From Ohtaekwangia sp. (GTDB taxonomy: Bacteria > Bacteroidota > Bacteroidia > Cytophagales > Cyclobacteriaceae), in assembly GCA_021155195.1 (NCBI GenBank), contig JAJNPV010000049.1:248001-312000 (forward strand): a stretch of 64,000 bases of DNA, read 5' to 3'. Shown one piece after another: positions 16,421 through 24,826 of the stretch (position 1 is its first letter; the number at the start of each line of letters is the position of its first letter). The notes beneath the pieces are model-generated. The model searched no databases, was not told the origin of the DNA, and saw nothing but the letters and a program-made list of their open reading frames with translations. Both the position numbers and the translations under genes were made by a program.

Positions 16421-17200
16421 TTAGATTAATACTTTGATACTTTCCGAAATTTTGTCCCTTACTTCCCTTGGTGTTGATTCATTTTCAAGTAGTTGCTTAA
16501 GGGCGTTCACAGATTTTTTCTCTTGAATAGAAACCATCAGTTCAGCTAAGGCAACCTGAACCAAAGGAGAAGTTTGTGAATCAATGGATTCAATCAGTTT
16601 GGTGCGCACAGAACTTTTACTTACGTAGGGTTTTATAGCCTCCAATGCCGCCAATCGCACGTTTACATTTTCATCTTGATTGAGCGCAAGGAATAGAGCA
16701 TTGGTAACTTTATCACTCACTTCATTCATTTCTGAAGTTAAACTCACAGCTTTTAATCGTTGTGTTGCAGACTCTTTCTCCAACAAAGAAAGCATCATCA
16801 TTTCTTTTAGGTCACTCACCTCTTGATATAAATCACTCACCTCATTTTTTTGGATGGGAGATTGTAGAAAATACCCAACACTAAATCCCGACAAAAGCAA
16901 AACTACAGCCATCGCCAAGCGTGGGAAGAGGAAACTCAGAGATGGCATTGAGAATGAAGTTTCCTTTTTAATCTGCTTCCTTTCATTTGCCAATGCTGCA
17001 TAAAACCGATCGTCTAAGTTTAAAGAAGGTGTCAGCATTTCCATTTTTTGAATTTGCTCATCAAGGCCTGACAACTCGCGCAACTGAGTAAGATCAATTT
17101 GCCCAGATTCAATCAATCTCTCAATCAACTTGATTTCCTTTGGGTCTGCCACACCTTCATTATACTTAGTTACCAACTCCTCAACCTGTGCTTTTTCCAT
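16421..17200 (-). CDS. Membrane anti-sigma-like protein with C-terminal HEAT repeats
   Basis: About 259 residues. A short acidic/helical cytoplasmic N-terminus (MEKAQVEELVTKYNEG...) precedes one transmembrane helix near residues 95-115 (LAMAVVLLLSGFSVGYFL). The extracytoplasmic part has a coiled segment, then HEAT-like repeats (NVRLAALEAIKPYV, PLVQVALAELMVSI, VNALKQLLENEST). Location after an ECF sigma gene suggests an anti-sigma factor with a HEAT-repeat sensor. I chose the ATG at 17200 over 17239 because the extra 13 residues come from a repeat. No zinc HxxxCxxC motif is present. Confidence 0.75.
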   Translation of the reverse strand: MEKAQVEELVTKYNEGVADPKEIKLIERLIESGQIDLTQLRELSGLDEQIQKMEMLTPSLNLDDRFYAALANERKQIKKETSFSMPSLSFLFPRLAMAVVLLLSGFSVGYFLQSPIQKNEVSDLYQEVSDLKEMMMLSLLEKESATQRLKAVSLTSEMNEVSDKVTNALFLALNQDENVNVRLAALEAIKPYVSKSSVRTKLIESIDSQTSPLVQVALAELMVSIQEKKSVNALKQLLENESTPREVRDKISESIKVLI

Positions 17201-17222
17201 TTTATTCCAATTAATTTTTGCA

Positions 17223-17252
17223 TCACCCTGTCTCTGCAAAGGGAGAGGGTTA
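17223..17252. repeat. Palindromic repeat upstream of the HEAT anti-sigma gene
   Basis: TCACCCTGTCTCTGCAAAGG and the following GAGAGGG form an imperfect inverted repeat. It resembles the repeat at 1042-1062 in argG, sharing TCACCCT...GAGAGGG. It lies between the sigma and anti-sigma genes and creates a false upstream start at 17239. Confidence 0.45.
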
Positions 17253-17254
17253 CC

Positions 17255-17815
17255 TTAATGACTTTTCTCCAACTGTTTATAAATAACCTTTAACTCTTGC
17301 AGTGCCCTGAATACCTTTACTTTCACTGCTCCTTCGGTGCAACCAAGCACTGCCCCTATCTCACTATACTTTTTTTCTTCAAACTTGCTAAGCAACAGAA
17401 CCTCTCGTTTGTCTTCTGCCAGTCTTTCCATGGCCATGGAAAGCATGTGGTGCTCTTCATTGTGTTGCATTTCATTAGATTGATTTTCATGATGACCAAT
17501 CCGTTCCTGCCAATTTTCTAAATCTTTCGTTGTCTTTACACGCTTCTTTCGGTGATGGTCATTATTCACATTACGCGCAATGTGAAACATCCAGGCTCGA
17601 AAGTCGCCATCTCCTTGAGTGCGAAAGAGATGCCGATACTTGAGAATCCGGAGGAAGGTGTTTTGCACAAGATCTTCACTAAGCTCCTGTTCCTTGTTGA
17701 GGCCGTAAAAAAAACCATACAACGGTCTTTTATAGCGCTCAAAGAGCAAGCTCATCTTATCCAGGTCACCATCTTTGACCTTCATCATCAATACATTGTC
17801 CGAAAGCGCTTCCAA
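17255..17815 (-). CDS. ECF-type RNA polymerase sigma factor
   Basis: A 186-residue sigma-70 family protein. The region 2 core is YGFFYGLNKEQELSEDLVQNTFLRILKY...FRAWMFHIARN. A His/Glu-rich linker (HHENQSNEMQHNEEHH, about 113-128) follows, then region 4 (KYSEIGAVLGCTEGAVKVKVFRALQEL). It heads an operon with a HEAT anti-sigma and two DUF4097 proteins. The apparent start is TTG at 17815; no nearby in-frame ATG gives region 2, so the exact start is uncertain. The 79-nt gap to the divergent GH16 gene should contain both promoters. Confidence 0.9.
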   Translation of the reverse strand: MEALSDNVLMMKVKDGDLDKMSLLFERYKRPLYGFFYGLNKEQELSEDLVQNTFLRILKYRHLFRTQGDGDFRAWMFHIARNVNNDHHRKKRVKTTKDLENWQERIGHHENQSNEMQHNEEHHMLSMAMERLAEDKREVLLLSKFEEKKYSEIGAVLGCTEGAVKVKVFRALQELKVIYKQLEKSH

Positions 17816-17894
17816 TTCAATGGTTATTAACAGGGAAACTCAAGATACCAAAATTGGTTACAGGATTTATTTTAATTTTATAAAAAAGACGAAT

Positions 17895-18677
17895 ATGAGA
17901 TATCTTTTTACTGCCGCTACGTTAGTTATCCTGTTCACGGCTTGCGAGAAAAAACCTATATGGTCTGATGAGTTTAATTATTCCGGTACACCCGATTCCA
18001 CAAAATGGAATTACGATTTGGGAGATGGTTGCCCGAATGTTTGTGGCTGGGGAAATAACGAAGCCGAATACTATACTAAGAATTTAAAAAATGCTCGTGT
18101 CGAAAATGGCTTGCTGATAATTGAAGCACACATGGATTCTCTGGGAGGGAAAGCTTATACATCAGCCCGCATGGTTAGTAAGGGGAAGGGCGATTGGCTT
18201 TATGGTCGCATTGAAGTAAGAGCAAAGCTACCCAGAGGCAAAGGAACATGGCCTGCCATTTGGATGTTATCTACAGATTGGAAATATGGCGGTTGGCCCG
18301 AAAGTGGTGAGATTGATATTATGGAACATGTTGGATACGACCCGGGTGTAATCCATGGAACCATTCATACGGAAGCCTATAATCATGTGAAGGGAACTCA
18401 AAAAGAAGGAAAGCTAACCATAGAAGACGCAATGGAAGAGTTTCATGTGTATGCAATAGATTGGAACGAAGACAAGATGGACTTTTATGTTGATGATGAT
18501 TTATATCACTCCGTAACACGCGATCCCAAAGATGACTTTAAAGGCTGGCCGTTTGATCAGCGTTTCCATTTAATATTGAATCTGGCAGTGGGTGGAAATT
18601 GGGGCGGCAAAGAAGGCATAGATGAATCAATCTGGCCACAGCGAATGGAGGTAGATTATGTACGAGTTTATAAATAA
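17895..18677 (+). CDS. GH16-family beta-glucanase (laminarinase-like) lipoprotein
   Basis: A 260-residue lipoprotein with lipobox LFTAC (C17). The GH16 catalytic motif is E139-I-D141-I-M-E144, inside WPESGEIDIMEHVG, with nucleophile and acid/base both present. WP-AIWML and the C-terminal WPQRMEVDYVRVYK are also typical. It probably hydrolyses beta-1,3 or 1,3-1,4 glucans at the cell surface. I chose the ATG at 17895; longer in-frame starts lie inside the divergent sigma gene. The next gene follows 6 nt after its stop. Confidence 0.92.
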   Translation: MRYLFTAATLVILFTACEKKPIWSDEFNYSGTPDSTKWNYDLGDGCPNVCGWGNNEAEYYTKNLKNARVENGLLIIEAHMDSLGGKAYTSARMVSKGKGDWLYGRIEVRAKLPRGKGTWPAIWMLSTDWKYGGWPESGEIDIMEHVGYDPGVIHGTIHTEAYNHVKGTQKEGKLTIEDAMEEFHVYAIDWNEDKMDFYVDDDLYHSVTRDPKDDFKGWPFDQRFHLILNLAVGGNWGGKEGIDESIWPQRMEVDYVRVYK

Positions 18678-18683
18678 CGCGAA

Positions 18684-19106
18684 ATGAAAAATCTTCTTTG
18701 CCTTGTTCTTCTAGTTTCCAATGGCTTTGCTTTTGGGCAATCGAAAGAAACTGAAGTCAATCGGCTCCACAAACAAAAATTTGAATGGTTGATCAACAAA
18801 AATTATGATTCGTTGGATTGGATCCTGGATAATCAAATAAAGTTCATTCACTCCAATGGTTGGATTCAAAGCAAGCAAGAAGTTATTAATGACCTGAAAT
18901 CAGGCAAACTAAATTATACAAGCATTGATGTTAACGAATCGTCCGTCATAATTTATAACCAGACTGCGGTCGTTACGGGAAAAGGAAATTTCAAAGGGCT
19001 TATGCCCGATCAATCTGAGTTTAATATTAAACTCTTGTATACAGAAGTATACAGCAAATCAAAAAAGCGATGGAAGTTAGTTTCGCGACAAGCAACAAAA
19101 ATCTAA
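18684..19106 (+). CDS. Secreted NTF2-like (DUF4440/SnoaL-type) protein
   Basis: A 140-residue protein with a signal peptide (MKNLLCLVLLVSNGFAFGQ) and a cone-like NTF2 fold: helical start EVNRLHKQKFEWLINKNYDSLDWIL, then strands ending YTEVYSKSKKRWKLVSRQAT. DUF4440 proteins are often secreted helpers or binders without clear catalysis. It starts 6 nt after the GH16 stop, so co-transcription is likely. Its stop directly abuts the stop of the convergent gene at 19107. Confidence 0.82.
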   Translation: MKNLLCLVLLVSNGFAFGQSKETEVNRLHKQKFEWLINKNYDSLDWILDNQIKFIHSNGWIQSKQEVINDLKSGKLNYTSIDVNESSVIIYNQTAVVTGKGNFKGLMPDQSEFNIKLLYTEVYSKSKKRWKLVSRQATKI

Positions 19107-19712
19107 TTACATTTTTTGGCCACGCAATTCAAGAAGCTTATTGCGCTCGTTCTGAAGTTCTCGTGATAGTTTAGTCTGCTTGTCTAGCGCTTTATGCTTA
19201 TATTCTTCAAACTCTTGCGTAACAGCATGTGCCAGTAGTGATTTCTCCTTCATACCTGCATTCACAATTTTCATTCTTGCAAAAGCAAAAGCAACAACAA
19301 GAGCCAAACCAGCCAGTATGATTGTGGTTAATATCAGAAAAGTTCCTTTAGTGAAAGAAATGCCTACTACAGAAATGTGTTTACTATCAAAAACAATCTC
19401 TTCTACAGAAGCTTGCTGTGCTTTCAACTCATTTTGAGTTGAAAGCAGCTCTGTCCTTAATGATGCTATTTGACTATTCGATTCTTTTAGCAAGGCATGT
19501 TGCTTATTAATGGAGTCTACATTTAATTTCCAGAAACCATCTAAAATAAATTCTTTGATAACTTTATACTCTCCATAGGTTTGAGAGTTCTCCTTCATAA
19601 CCTGATAGCGCTCCTTCAAATTCAGATTTGGATCTTCAATGGCCTTGGCTGCTGACTGCGCGAAAGAGTGGTTTACATATAGAACCAGAAGCAAGGAGTA
19701 TAAAAATTTCAT
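19107..19712 (-). CDS. Membrane protein with two coiled coils (unrecognised)
   Basis: I do not recognise a named family with certainty. The 201 residues show a signal peptide (to about FAQ19), a periplasmic helical/coiled segment with SNSQIASLRTELLSTQNELKAQQ, a transmembrane helix around 127-147 (FLILTTIILAGLALVVAFAFA), and a cytoplasmic coiled coil rich in K/E/Q (EFEEYKHKALDKQTKLSREL). Such architecture suggests a signalling or scaffold adaptor. Related Bacteroidota proteins are sometimes mislabelled as tRNA methyltransferases; no methyltransferase motif is seen. Confidence 0.7.
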   Translation of the reverse strand: MKFLYSLLLVLYVNHSFAQSAAKAIEDPNLNLKERYQVMKENSQTYGEYKVIKEFILDGFWKLNVDSINKQHALLKESNSQIASLRTELLSTQNELKAQQASVEEIVFDSKHISVVGISFTKGTFLILTTIILAGLALVVAFAFARMKIVNAGMKEKSLLAHAVTQEFEEYKHKALDKQTKLSRELQNERNKLLELRGQKM

Positions 19713-19832
19713 AGTCTAGTGCGTTAAATCAAAAAGCTAAACTATACTATATGCTACTTAAACGGCAATCGAAATAGGATTTTCGGTCGATAAAATCGGT
19801 CAGAACTCTAATCCGTATGATTAATGTAAGAA

Positions 19833-21803
19833 TTACTTCTTCTTAAGCACTATTTGTGATTGTTGCATCTGAACAATTCTATTGAATAACTCCTTCAATG
19901 TATGATACTCATCTGATGAATATACGACCTTTGAAAGGTTAATAATACTGGTTAATGAAATCCTATTTTCTCGATTTGTAACATTCACTAAAAACTTCCC
20001 TCCATTTTGAGGCAGGGCCATGGCTATACTTTTAGGAACTTCATCAACAAGATACGAATCTGGAAAATCCAAATTCAATATAAAAGTTGATTCCATTGGT
20101 GCTCCAAAATCAACCGGATACAATCGCTGATTTGATTTGAAAGGGTTCTGTTCCCAACGTTCTATTAAAAAAGGGTTTAGATATAAAATGTTTGGATTGG
20201 ACGTTTCCAATGAAGACTCTACCTTGAATTTTTCAATTAGTGGTTTAGAAAGGTCATTGAAATTCTCAAGTTCATAGTTTACAATCTGAAAACTATGGAA
20301 ATTCTGCTGCATCTTATTTTTATACTTCTCAATACTTTCCTGAGAACTAATCGCTTTCCGTTTGTCATACGCTTCATATCCCGATGAGACGATTAACAAA
20401 TCGCCTTTAAATGTATTCTCATTCAATCTAAGAGATAATGTAATTTGTTGTTTTTGTTTCTCGCGCGGCTTAATATCAACCCATCCACTCTCTTCTACAA
20501 TTTTACTGATGAGCCTTCCGTTGCCATTTAAACAACGTTCAGGTAGCAGTCCAAAAGGCAAAAAATGGTCAGCGGCATCCAGCAAATATCTTTCTCCATT
20601 TATTTCAACACTTGCTATCACGTAATTAAAATCTGAAATAACAGGATAGAGATGATTGGGCAACCCTACTTCGCGTGTCGCCAGAATTATAGGGTTAGCC
20701 GAAAGGCCAGCTTCCTGTAAAGCAGCAACCAACGACAAATTGATATCACCGATGTTTCCCTTTCGGGATTCGAATGCTTTTTTTAGCCCCTCATCCGTAT
20801 ATTTTCCATAAGTCCCATTCCAAACAAACCAATCACGAATCATTTCATAGATTGATGAAGCTTTTCTTAGTGGATCACTTTCTGTTTTTAATAGTTCAGC
20901 GATCCTATCAGCCCATACATTCTTACCCTTTCTTATCTGAATGCCAAAATTTTCATCTGTGTTTAATTCTTTATCAACATCGCGCCACGTTTTAGTATAC
21001 TTTGCTATTCTTCCATCAAAATGCTTTATCTCCGATAACTCAAAATTAATTCCTGAAATAAAATTGCTACTTGCTGTCATATAATCTTCCTCCACAAATG
21101 CCGGTATATTAATCATACTATATTTGTATAGTGCACAATCGGCTTTGTTAGCTCCAGGGGTAAAGCATTCCTTAACTAACGTTGACTCATTCATTTGCAG
21201 TTTAAGGAACCCTTGTAATGACATATTATAGACGTAGTTACCAGGAATACGCGCCCAAAATTCACTCTTCAATTTTGGAATATCTGATTGAAATTTCCAT
21301 GGCCAGAAATTGAATATAAAGGGAGACTCAAGTACATAACGAACTTCAATTATACTTCCTACGGTTACGGCAGGCATCGTGAATTTATAAACATCCCTAT
21401 ATTGATGAAGGTTTGTTATAAAAACCTGCTTGTTATTAAATCGGGATGTAGTAATTGCATTATTAACTATGTTATATGTTGTACCTTCTACTGCGCGAAT
21501 GATTTCCTGGCTACGCTCACCTTTTCGCAAGGGTATTTCAAAATTTGCCTGATCTAATCCTTGTTTCGATAAAATCTTAATCTTAACATGATACTCAAGA
21601 ATTAAATTATTATCACCACCGTTATCGATATAAGCTTCACCAAATTCATTTAAAACAATTGCATAAGCACTTGTATCCTCTTTTAAGGGTTTAGCATCAA
21701 AATCTTCGTACGTTATTTTTGCGTAAGGAAACCCATTATCAAACTGAGCACTTACCTGAACTGAATACCAAACAAGAATAAACGCCAAGCTTACAAGTTT
21801 CAT
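19833..21803 (-). CDS. Secreted DUF3857/transglutaminase-like protein, catalytically degenerate
   Basis: About 656 residues: signal peptide, DUF3857 domain (about 50-240), a transglutaminase-like core (about 300-420) and a C-terminal beta domain. In active cores a Cys lies in RKGDC-type motifs and a His precedes the final Asp. Here the motif reads RKGNIGDINLSLVAAL and the His position reads FNYVIA, while LLDAAD keeps the Asp. It is probably a non-catalytic binding protein. I preferred the ATG at 21803 over the TTG two codons earlier. Confidence 0.85.
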   Translation of the reverse strand: MKLVSLAFILVWYSVQVSAQFDNGFPYAKITYEDFDAKPLKEDTSAYAIVLNEFGEAYIDNGGDNNLILEYHVKIKILSKQGLDQANFEIPLRKGERSQEIIRAVEGTTYNIVNNAITTSRFNNKQVFITNLHQYRDVYKFTMPAVTVGSIIEVRYVLESPFIFNFWPWKFQSDIPKLKSEFWARIPGNYVYNMSLQGFLKLQMNESTLVKECFTPGANKADCALYKYSMINIPAFVEEDYMTASSNFISGINFELSEIKHFDGRIAKYTKTWRDVDKELNTDENFGIQIRKGKNVWADRIAELLKTESDPLRKASSIYEMIRDWFVWNGTYGKYTDEGLKKAFESRKGNIGDINLSLVAALQEAGLSANPIILATREVGLPNHLYPVISDFNYVIASVEINGERYLLDAADHFLPFGLLPERCLNGNGRLISKIVEESGWVDIKPREKQKQQITLSLRLNENTFKGDLLIVSSGYEAYDKRKAISSQESIEKYKNKMQQNFHSFQIVNYELENFNDLSKPLIEKFKVESSLETSNPNILYLNPFLIERWEQNPFKSNQRLYPVDFGAPMESTFILNLDFPDSYLVDEVPKSIAMALPQNGGKFLVNVTNRENRISLTSIINLSKVVYSSDEYHTLKELFNRIVQMQQSQIVLKKK

Positions 21804-21809
21804 ATGCAA

Positions 21810-22105
21810 ATTTTATAGCATTGTGAAAGTACGCAATGGATTGCATTGTAGAAAAGTAGTTGTATTGGTTTTAAATTTTCAAAACTTTCAAACATAGATA
21901 ACATAGCATATCTATTTAAGAGTTAAATTTGAAATTGTAACCTAAATTATTGCGGCAAAAAGAACTATTGAGTAAGTTGCCTATCCTGTTCAGTTTGAAA
22001 TCAATCTAAGGTTTAAAAGGGCAGGGATACAGTAGCTATTGATTAGTTAAACTTTTAGTTTAGGGGCTGGTTAGGAGGTTTTTTGGGCTTTAATCTACAG
22101 ACAGA
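21810..22105. other. Divergent intergenic region between the DUF3857 gene and the polysaccharide cluster
   Basis: This AT-rich 296-nt gap separates divergent transcription units. On the minus side it holds a candidate promoter (21824-21854). On the plus side there are direct TTTTAG/TTTAGG-like runs around 22050-22085 but no clean TAnnTTTG box. I see no small ORF or RNA gene in it. Confidence 0.5.
21824..21854 (-). promoter_or_regulatory. Candidate Bacteroidota-type promoter for the DUF3857 gene
   Basis: Read on the minus strand, TTTC (21854-21851), 19 nt, then TACTTTCA (21831-21824) approximate the Bacteroidota consensus TTTG-N19-TAnnTTTG. Both boxes deviate by one or more bases. It would give a short leader before the ATG at 21803. 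Confidence 0.3.
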
Positions 22106-22498
22106 ATGAAAAAGGTATTAGTAATTGAGGATGATGAACCTCTTTGCTGGCTTTTGGAGAAGATTTTGACCGGTAAATATGATCCTATCATTATGAGAAA
22201 CGGCTTAGAGGCGCTTTCGTGGTTATCGGAAGGGAACCTCCCTAGCCTCATTATATCAGATATTAAAATGCCTACTTTAGATGGCCTCGAGTTATTGGAA
22301 AACGTGCGTTCTAGTGGAATTTTAAGGGATATTCCGGTGATTATCCTATCAGCATCGGATGAGCCAAGCCAACGCAAGCGTTGTATTGAGCTCGGAGCAA
22401 GCAATTATCTAATTAAACCTTTTGAGCCTAAGTTACTTATTGAGGAGATTGAGAATACATTTAAAAGGCTGGAAAATCCCCTTTCAATTGATCGATGA
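22106..22498 (+). CDS. Single-domain response regulator (receiver only)
   Basis: A 130-residue CheY-like receiver: acidic pair D9-D10, phospho-acceptor D52 (IISDIKMPTLDG), switch Ser82 (VIILSAS) and K104 (YLIKPFEP). It has no output domain. It overlaps the sugar transferase gene by ATGA, so it should act with it, either through that protein's receiver-like N-terminus or as a phosphate-dependent switch for polysaccharide production. No histidine kinase is nearby. Confidence 0.9.
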   Translation: MKKVLVIEDDEPLCWLLEKILTGKYDPIIMRNGLEALSWLSEGNLPSLIISDIKMPTLDGLELLENVRSSGILRDIPVIILSASDEPSQRKRCIELGASNYLIKPFEPKLLIEEIENTFKRLENPLSIDR

Positions 22499-23586
22499 GA
22501 ATAGAATTTGATACACCAGTGAAAAATTTTCAAAAAGCTACATTATCGGGCGTTACAACACATATTGTGTTTGTCGAAATATCAGATAAGGGTCGTCAAT
22601 TCGATTATACACAGGATAATTGGTACTTTTCTTTTATGTCTGTTGAGGATACCTCTTTAGCCATACTTAATGGAACCTTACACATCGATGCAGTTTTTAT
22701 AGAATCAGATGCCAATAAAGGGCAGATGCATAAACTAGCTGAACTCCTGAAGAAATTTGAAATTCCTTTCGTCTTATATTCTCCAAAATTTGAGATGGGT
22801 TATAAGGAAAAAGCCCTTCAATTTAAGGTGGATGATTATTTGTTTGGAGCACTTACCGATACCATGCTTACTAGGTTGACTTTTATTAAGAAAATCAAAG
22901 CATATAAAAACAAACGGCAAGGAAAACCGTATGAAACTGCCAAAATTCAGCCGGTAGGTTCTGTTAAGATATGGAGGTTGAAAAGACTAAGTGATATTAT
23001 TATCTCTTTGATTTCGCTGCTTATATTATCCCCCCTATTAATATTCATTGCGCTCATTATTAAACTGGAATCGCGAGGACCGGTTTTTTATATTTCAAAA
23101 AGAGCGGGTTCCGGTTATAAAATTTTTGATTTCTACAAATTCCGCTCCATGCGGACTGGTGCTGACAAAGAATTGCAGAACCTATCCCATTTAAATCAGT
23201 ACAAAGAAGAAAATAAAGACTCTGTCTTTTTCAAAATTAAAGACGACCCTCGTGTAACCCCCTTTGGCCAATTTCTAAGAAATACAAGCTTAGATGAATT
23301 ACCTCAACTCCTAAATGTCCTAAAAGGTGATATGTCAATTGTAGGAAATAGACCATTACCGCTTTACGAGGCCGAGCGACTGACAAAAGATCAAATTGCC
23401 TGGAGATTTTTAGCCCCTGCAGGTATAACAGGTTTATGGCAAGTAACAAAGCGTGGAAATAGTGAAATGTCTTTGGATGAGCGTATCCATCTGGATGTGC
23501 AATATGCCATGAAAAATTCTTTTTCGATGGATATGAAAATTATCTTCTCAACCTTCCCTGCATTGTTTCAGAAAGAGAAAGTATAG
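22495..23586 (+). CDS. Priming sugar transferase (WbaP/WcaJ-like C-terminus) with receiver-like N-terminal domain
   Basis: 363 residues. From about 160 onward it is a polyprenyl-phosphate phosphoglycosyl transferase: a membrane helix at ~167-190, the FDFYKFRSMR segment, DDPRVTPFGQFLRNTSLDELPQ, and NRPLPLYEAE. It would load the first sugar-phosphate onto undecaprenyl phosphate. Residues 20-140 replace the usual extra membrane helices with a soluble domain whose strand order resembles a receiver, with E70 at the acceptor position (DAVFIESD), then PFVLYSP and KVDDYLFGAL. It is coupled to the stand-alone receiver upstream. Confidence 0.88.
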   Translation: MRIEFDTPVKNFQKATLSGVTTHIVFVEISDKGRQFDYTQDNWYFSFMSVEDTSLAILNGTLHIDAVFIESDANKGQMHKLAELLKKFEIPFVLYSPKFEMGYKEKALQFKVDDYLFGALTDTMLTRLTFIKKIKAYKNKRQGKPYETAKIQPVGSVKIWRLKRLSDIIISLISLLILSPLLIFIALIIKLESRGPVFYISKRAGSGYKIFDFYKFRSMRTGADKELQNLSHLNQYKEENKDSVFFKIKDDPRVTPFGQFLRNTSLDELPQLLNVLKGDMSIVGNRPLPLYEAERLTKDQIAWRFLAPAGITGLWQVTKRGNSEMSLDERIHLDVQYAMKNSFSMDMKIIFSTFPALFQKEKV

Positions 23587-23627
23587 TTATCTTCGCCACT
23601 GCAATTGGCAACTAATCACAATTTTTA

Positions 23628-24824
23628 ATGTGGATTTTTGAGTCCCTCATTCTTTTATATTTCGTTTACGTTGTTCTCTACACCACAGTATTCTCCATTG
23701 GAGGCTTCTTTTACAAAGAACCTTGTAAACAAACTCTACAATCTTATTCTAGGTTTTGTGTTCTAATCCCCTGTTACAAGGAAGACTCGGTTATACTGGA
23801 AGTTGCAAAGAAAGCATTAGATCAATCGTACTCCCAGGAGCATTATACAGTAATGGTTATTGCTGATTCATTACAGGCTTCTACGTTGGTTAAACTTCGT
23901 GAATTACCCATTCAGGTAGTTGAGGTGAAATTTGATAGCAGTACTAAAGTAAAATCCTTAAACTATACCCTTCAGGCAATTGAAAACAGATATGACTATG
24001 CGGTGATTCTGGATGCAGATAACGTGATGGAATTTGATTTTCTAAAAACTATAAATTCCATAGCGTCTTCTGCTGCAAAAGCAATACAGGGCCAGCGAAA
24101 ACCTAAGAATAAAAACAATTCACTCGCTTTGTTGGATGGCATAAGTGAGGCAATAAATAATCATATTTACAGGCAAGGAACTGTTGGTCTGGGACTTTCT
24201 TCATCAATTAGCGGATCGGGTGTAGTTTTTGACTTTAATGTGTTGAAGGAGAAGCTAAGTTCTATGAGTTCTGTAGGCGGATTTGATCGCGAACTAGAAG
24301 TGGTTTTGCTTCTCGATGGAGTAAAAGTATTATACTTAAAAAGTGCCATCGTGTTTGATGAGAAAGTTTCTCAAAACAAGGCCTTTCAAAATCAACGGAA
24401 GCGATGGATTTCCAGTCAATATTTCTATTTGCGTAAATATTTTTTTGCAGGAACAGCGGCACTGTTCAAAGGAAATTTCACTTTATTTAATAGTGCGGTG
24501 CTTAGAAATATCCAATTACCTCGTTTAATCAATATAGGTCTTCTTACTACCCTCACCGCTGCTCTTTTCTTTGTGAGAGACCATCTATACTTTGGATATA
24601 CAATCTGGATTATTTTGTTTGTCTTTAATACTCTATCAATATTAATAGCAATACCGCTGGAATTCTATACTAGAAAATTAGGGATTGCAATACTCAAATT
24701 ACCGTTGCTCTTTCTGAACATGTTCCTCTTGCTATTCAAATTAAAAGGTGCCAATAAGAAATTTATTCATACACCACATGGAGTAACATCCATTGAGTCT
24801 TTAGACACAAGTAATCAGAAATAA
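23628..24824 (+). CDS. Family 2 glycosyltransferase, membrane-bound
   Basis: 398 residues with one N-terminal helix (5-27), a GT-A domain containing VLIPCYKED, VILDADN (the metal-binding DxD-like site) and a QxxRW-like QRKRWISSQ, then three or four C-terminal helices (about 300-375). This is the processive-type GT2 layout (BcsA/HAS-like), but no PilZ domain is present. It likely extends or builds the exopolysaccharide repeat begun by the adjacent sugar transferase. Confidence 0.87.
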   Translation: MWIFESLILLYFVYVVLYTTVFSIGGFFYKEPCKQTLQSYSRFCVLIPCYKEDSVILEVAKKALDQSYSQEHYTVMVIADSLQASTLVKLRELPIQVVEVKFDSSTKVKSLNYTLQAIENRYDYAVILDADNVMEFDFLKTINSIASSAAKAIQGQRKPKNKNNSLALLDGISEAINNHIYRQGTVGLGLSSSISGSGVVFDFNVLKEKLSSMSSVGGFDRELEVVLLLDGVKVLYLKSAIVFDEKVSQNKAFQNQRKRWISSQYFYLRKYFFAGTAALFKGNFTLFNSAVLRNIQLPRLINIGLLTTLTAALFFVRDHLYFGYTIWIILFVFNTLSILIAIPLEFYTRKLGIAILKLPLLFLNMFLLLFKLKGANKKFIHTPHGVTSIESLDTSNQK

Positions 24825-24826
24825 AA

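Noticed and set aside
17775..17894. N-terminal extension of the GH16 protein starting at 17775
   Set aside because: It overlaps the divergent sigma gene and would bury the lipoprotein signal; the ATG at 17895 gives a proper lipobox.
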